From Aeromicrobium sp. PE09-221 (GTDB lineage Bacteria > Actinomycetota > Actinomycetes > Propionibacteriales > Nocardioidaceae): a stretch of 64,000 nucleotides of DNA. The notes under the pieces were generated by a model. The model was not told the DNA's origin, searched no databases, and saw only the letters and a list, made by a program, of their open reading frames with translations. Shown here piece after piece: positions 62,823-64,000 of this stretch; the first letter of the stretch is position 1, and every line of letters begins with the position of its first letter. The stretch is taken from NCBI RefSeq assembly GCF_002174305.1, contig NZ_MIJB01000032.1, forward strand, positions 105,980-169,979. The letters are read 5' to 3'. The position numbers and the translations under genes are program-made.

Positions 62823-63671
62823 GACCGTGGACCGGGAGTAGACCAGCCCCAAAGGCGTTCTCAGAGGCGGTTCCAGCCGGGCGATCACCGCTCCTCGACG
62901 ACGAGCCTCCTCAATGAGCGGTCCTTCGATGAAGCATCCCCCGAGGCCGCGCATGACATAGGCCAGTCGCGCCTCCCGATGCTCCAGAACCAAGGAGGGC
63001 ATGGTCGGCCTGCCGATGCTCCGCACCATGTCCTCGATCACCTGGACCCTCACACCGCCCCGTTGGACCACGATCATCGGGAGATCGGGAAGATCCTCCC
63101 ACCGCATCGCCTCACAGTCTCGATCGAGCCGCGTCTCCGGAGGGTAGGCGACCCAGGTCTCGTGCCACCCGAGATGGACAGTCTCGAGGTCGGAGATCCG
63201 GTCGATCTGCGCCACGACGTCACCCGCGAGATGAGCTAAGAAGATCTCGTAGCTTCCGTTCGCGACGTGCCCGACACCGTCAGCCTCGGAGGGGACCTCG
63301 GCGATGTTGAAAGTCACACCGGGATTGAGACGTTTGAAACGGGCCACCGCACGAGCCAGCGCCCCGAACGCCATCGAGGGGGTCACGGAGAACTCCACCA
63401 GCCCCTGAGACCTCGACGAGTCACTGACGGCAGACGAAAGCTGCATCATTCGTCGTCTCAGCCGTCTGGCCGGACCGATGATCGCGCGAGCGGCAGGAGT
63501 GGGCACCATGCCCGTCGCAGTCCGATTGAACAGGTCGCTGGAGAGCTCATGTTCCAAGGCATGCAAGCCCTGGGACACCGCCGACTGAGAAACGCCGAGA
63601 GCCAGCGCCGCCGCGCGCACGCTGCCGTGCTCCGCGATGCTGACGAAGTACTCAAGATGTCGAGGGTCCAC
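62709..63671 (-). CDS. LysR-family transcriptional regulator, copy 2
   Basis: 320 residues from GTG 63671. HTH: MDPRHLEYFVSIAEHGSVRAAALALGVSQSAVSQGLHALEHELSSDLFNRTATGM. The effector domain shows VEFSVTPSMAFGALARAVARFKRLNPGVTFNIAEV and RGLGGCFIEGPLIEEA. The final 30 residues (DESDEESGGGTDRSSTDDQ) are polar, unlike the family end, and are encoded antisense to the other lysR gene. Target unknown; it may control genes beyond the right edge. Confidence 0.92.
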   Translation of the reverse strand: MDPRHLEYFVSIAEHGSVRAAALALGVSQSAVSQGLHALEHELSSDLFNRTATGMVPTPAARAIIGPARRLRRRMMQLSSAVSDSSRSQGLVEFSVTPSMAFGALARAVARFKRLNPGVTFNIAEVPSEADGVGHVANGSYEIFLAHLAGDVVAQIDRISDLETVHLGWHETWVAYPPETRLDRDCEAMRWEDLPDLPMIVVQRGGVRVQVIEDMVRSIGRPTMPSLVLEHREARLAYVMRGLGGCFIEGPLIEEARRRGAVIARLEPPLRTPLGLVYSRSTVSPIAREFIATCVRVFDESDEESGGGTDRSSTDDQMLG

Positions 63672-64000
63672 CGGAAATCCTCACTGTGACGATGATGTCG
63701 GCTCACCGACGACGAAGCCACGCCCCCACCAGCCTCCGCGGAGAAGGCGTCGATTCCTTAGCCCCCGCCTGGCCTGTGTCGCACGTTCGGACCTCCACGG
63801 GTGGCGATATCGACCCTTCATCGTAACGCCACCACCGCCAGACACTCAGCGGGAGCGGTTGGAGAGGCGCAGTTCACTGCGCAATACACAACAAGAGCCC
63901 GGCCGATGGCCGAACTCTCGTCCCTAACCGTCTCACATCAAACGACCTCATCTGCCGCCGATGTCCCGACTCTTCAATGGTGGACCTCCGTAGAGACTTT
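63672..64000. other. Intergenic, no gene seen to the window edge
   Basis: The 329 bases after the LysR start contain only short frames without family resemblance or ribosome sites. AT content rises from about 63870 onwards, which would suit a promoter for a gene beyond the edge. Confidence 0.5.

Noticed and set aside
45625..63671. Integrated prophage or transposon carrying the catabolic region
   Set aside because: No integrase, transposase, flanking direct repeat or tRNA junction is visible. The region is accessory in content, but boundaries cannot be shown from sequence alone.

Overview
The window is GC-rich chromosomal DNA from an actinomycete. The gene content supports this: RpfB with three DUF348 repeats and a G5 domain, Ctc-type L25, DUF501 beside FtsB and enolase, GlmU-Prs, an IdeR/DtxR-like iron box, protein O-mannosyltransferase, and many GTG/TTG starts with four-base stop/start overlaps. 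Order and content resemble Propionibacteriales-type actinobacteria, but I cannot fix the genus from sequence alone.

Layout. (1) 1-3433: surface glycopolymer genes: a cut-off IspD/TarI cytidylyltransferase, a LicD-methyltransferase fusion, a small coiled-coil protein and a GlfT1-like glycosyltransferase. (2) 3706-10741: siderophore-interacting protein behind an iron box, M13 peptidase, then housekeeping genes (DUF501, FtsB-like, eno, mazG, SurA-like lipoprotein). (3) 10891-16335: broken GNAT gene, long inverted repeat, mfd, pth, rplY. (4) 16599-25489: two membrane histidine kinases and a degenerate GGDEF protein in overlapping frames, then a GT2 synthase-like enzyme and a lipoprotein; facing them are an OmpR-type response regulator and a GH6 beta-glucanase. 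I read this as a candidate regulated exopolysaccharide module. (5) 25633-37331: prs, glmU, tRNA-Gln, MarR, ABC-F, ispE, HdeD-like protein, rsmA, rpfB, tatD, metG. (6) 37535-45303: a degenerate ABC ATPase with a YhgE/Pip membrane protein, rsmI, protein mannosyltransferase, ECF sigma factor with a DUF4349 partner, and a double-VOC protein with a near-perfect operator.

(7) 45625-63671 is accessory catabolic DNA: a MalT/LAL-type LuxR regulator, GntR-FCD regulator, two class III CoA-transferases, class I fumarase/mesaconase, CitE-type lyase, acyl-CoA ligase, enoyl-CoA hydratase, a complete TRAP transporter, a NodB-fold deacetylase and two LysR regulators. Together they fit uptake of a C4/C5 dicarboxylate, hydration, CoA activation and cleavage, for example mesaconate to citramalyl-CoA to pyruvate plus acetyl-CoA. 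The substrate is inferred.

A recurring non-coding theme is long inverted-repeat elements in intergenic spaces (11.4, 23.4, 28.5, 29.3, 37.4 and 40.2 kb), mostly between convergent genes. One 23-bp unit family occurs seven times at two loci 17 kb apart. Decayed genes are visible near 3.5, 10.9-11.3 and 52.2-52.8 kb.
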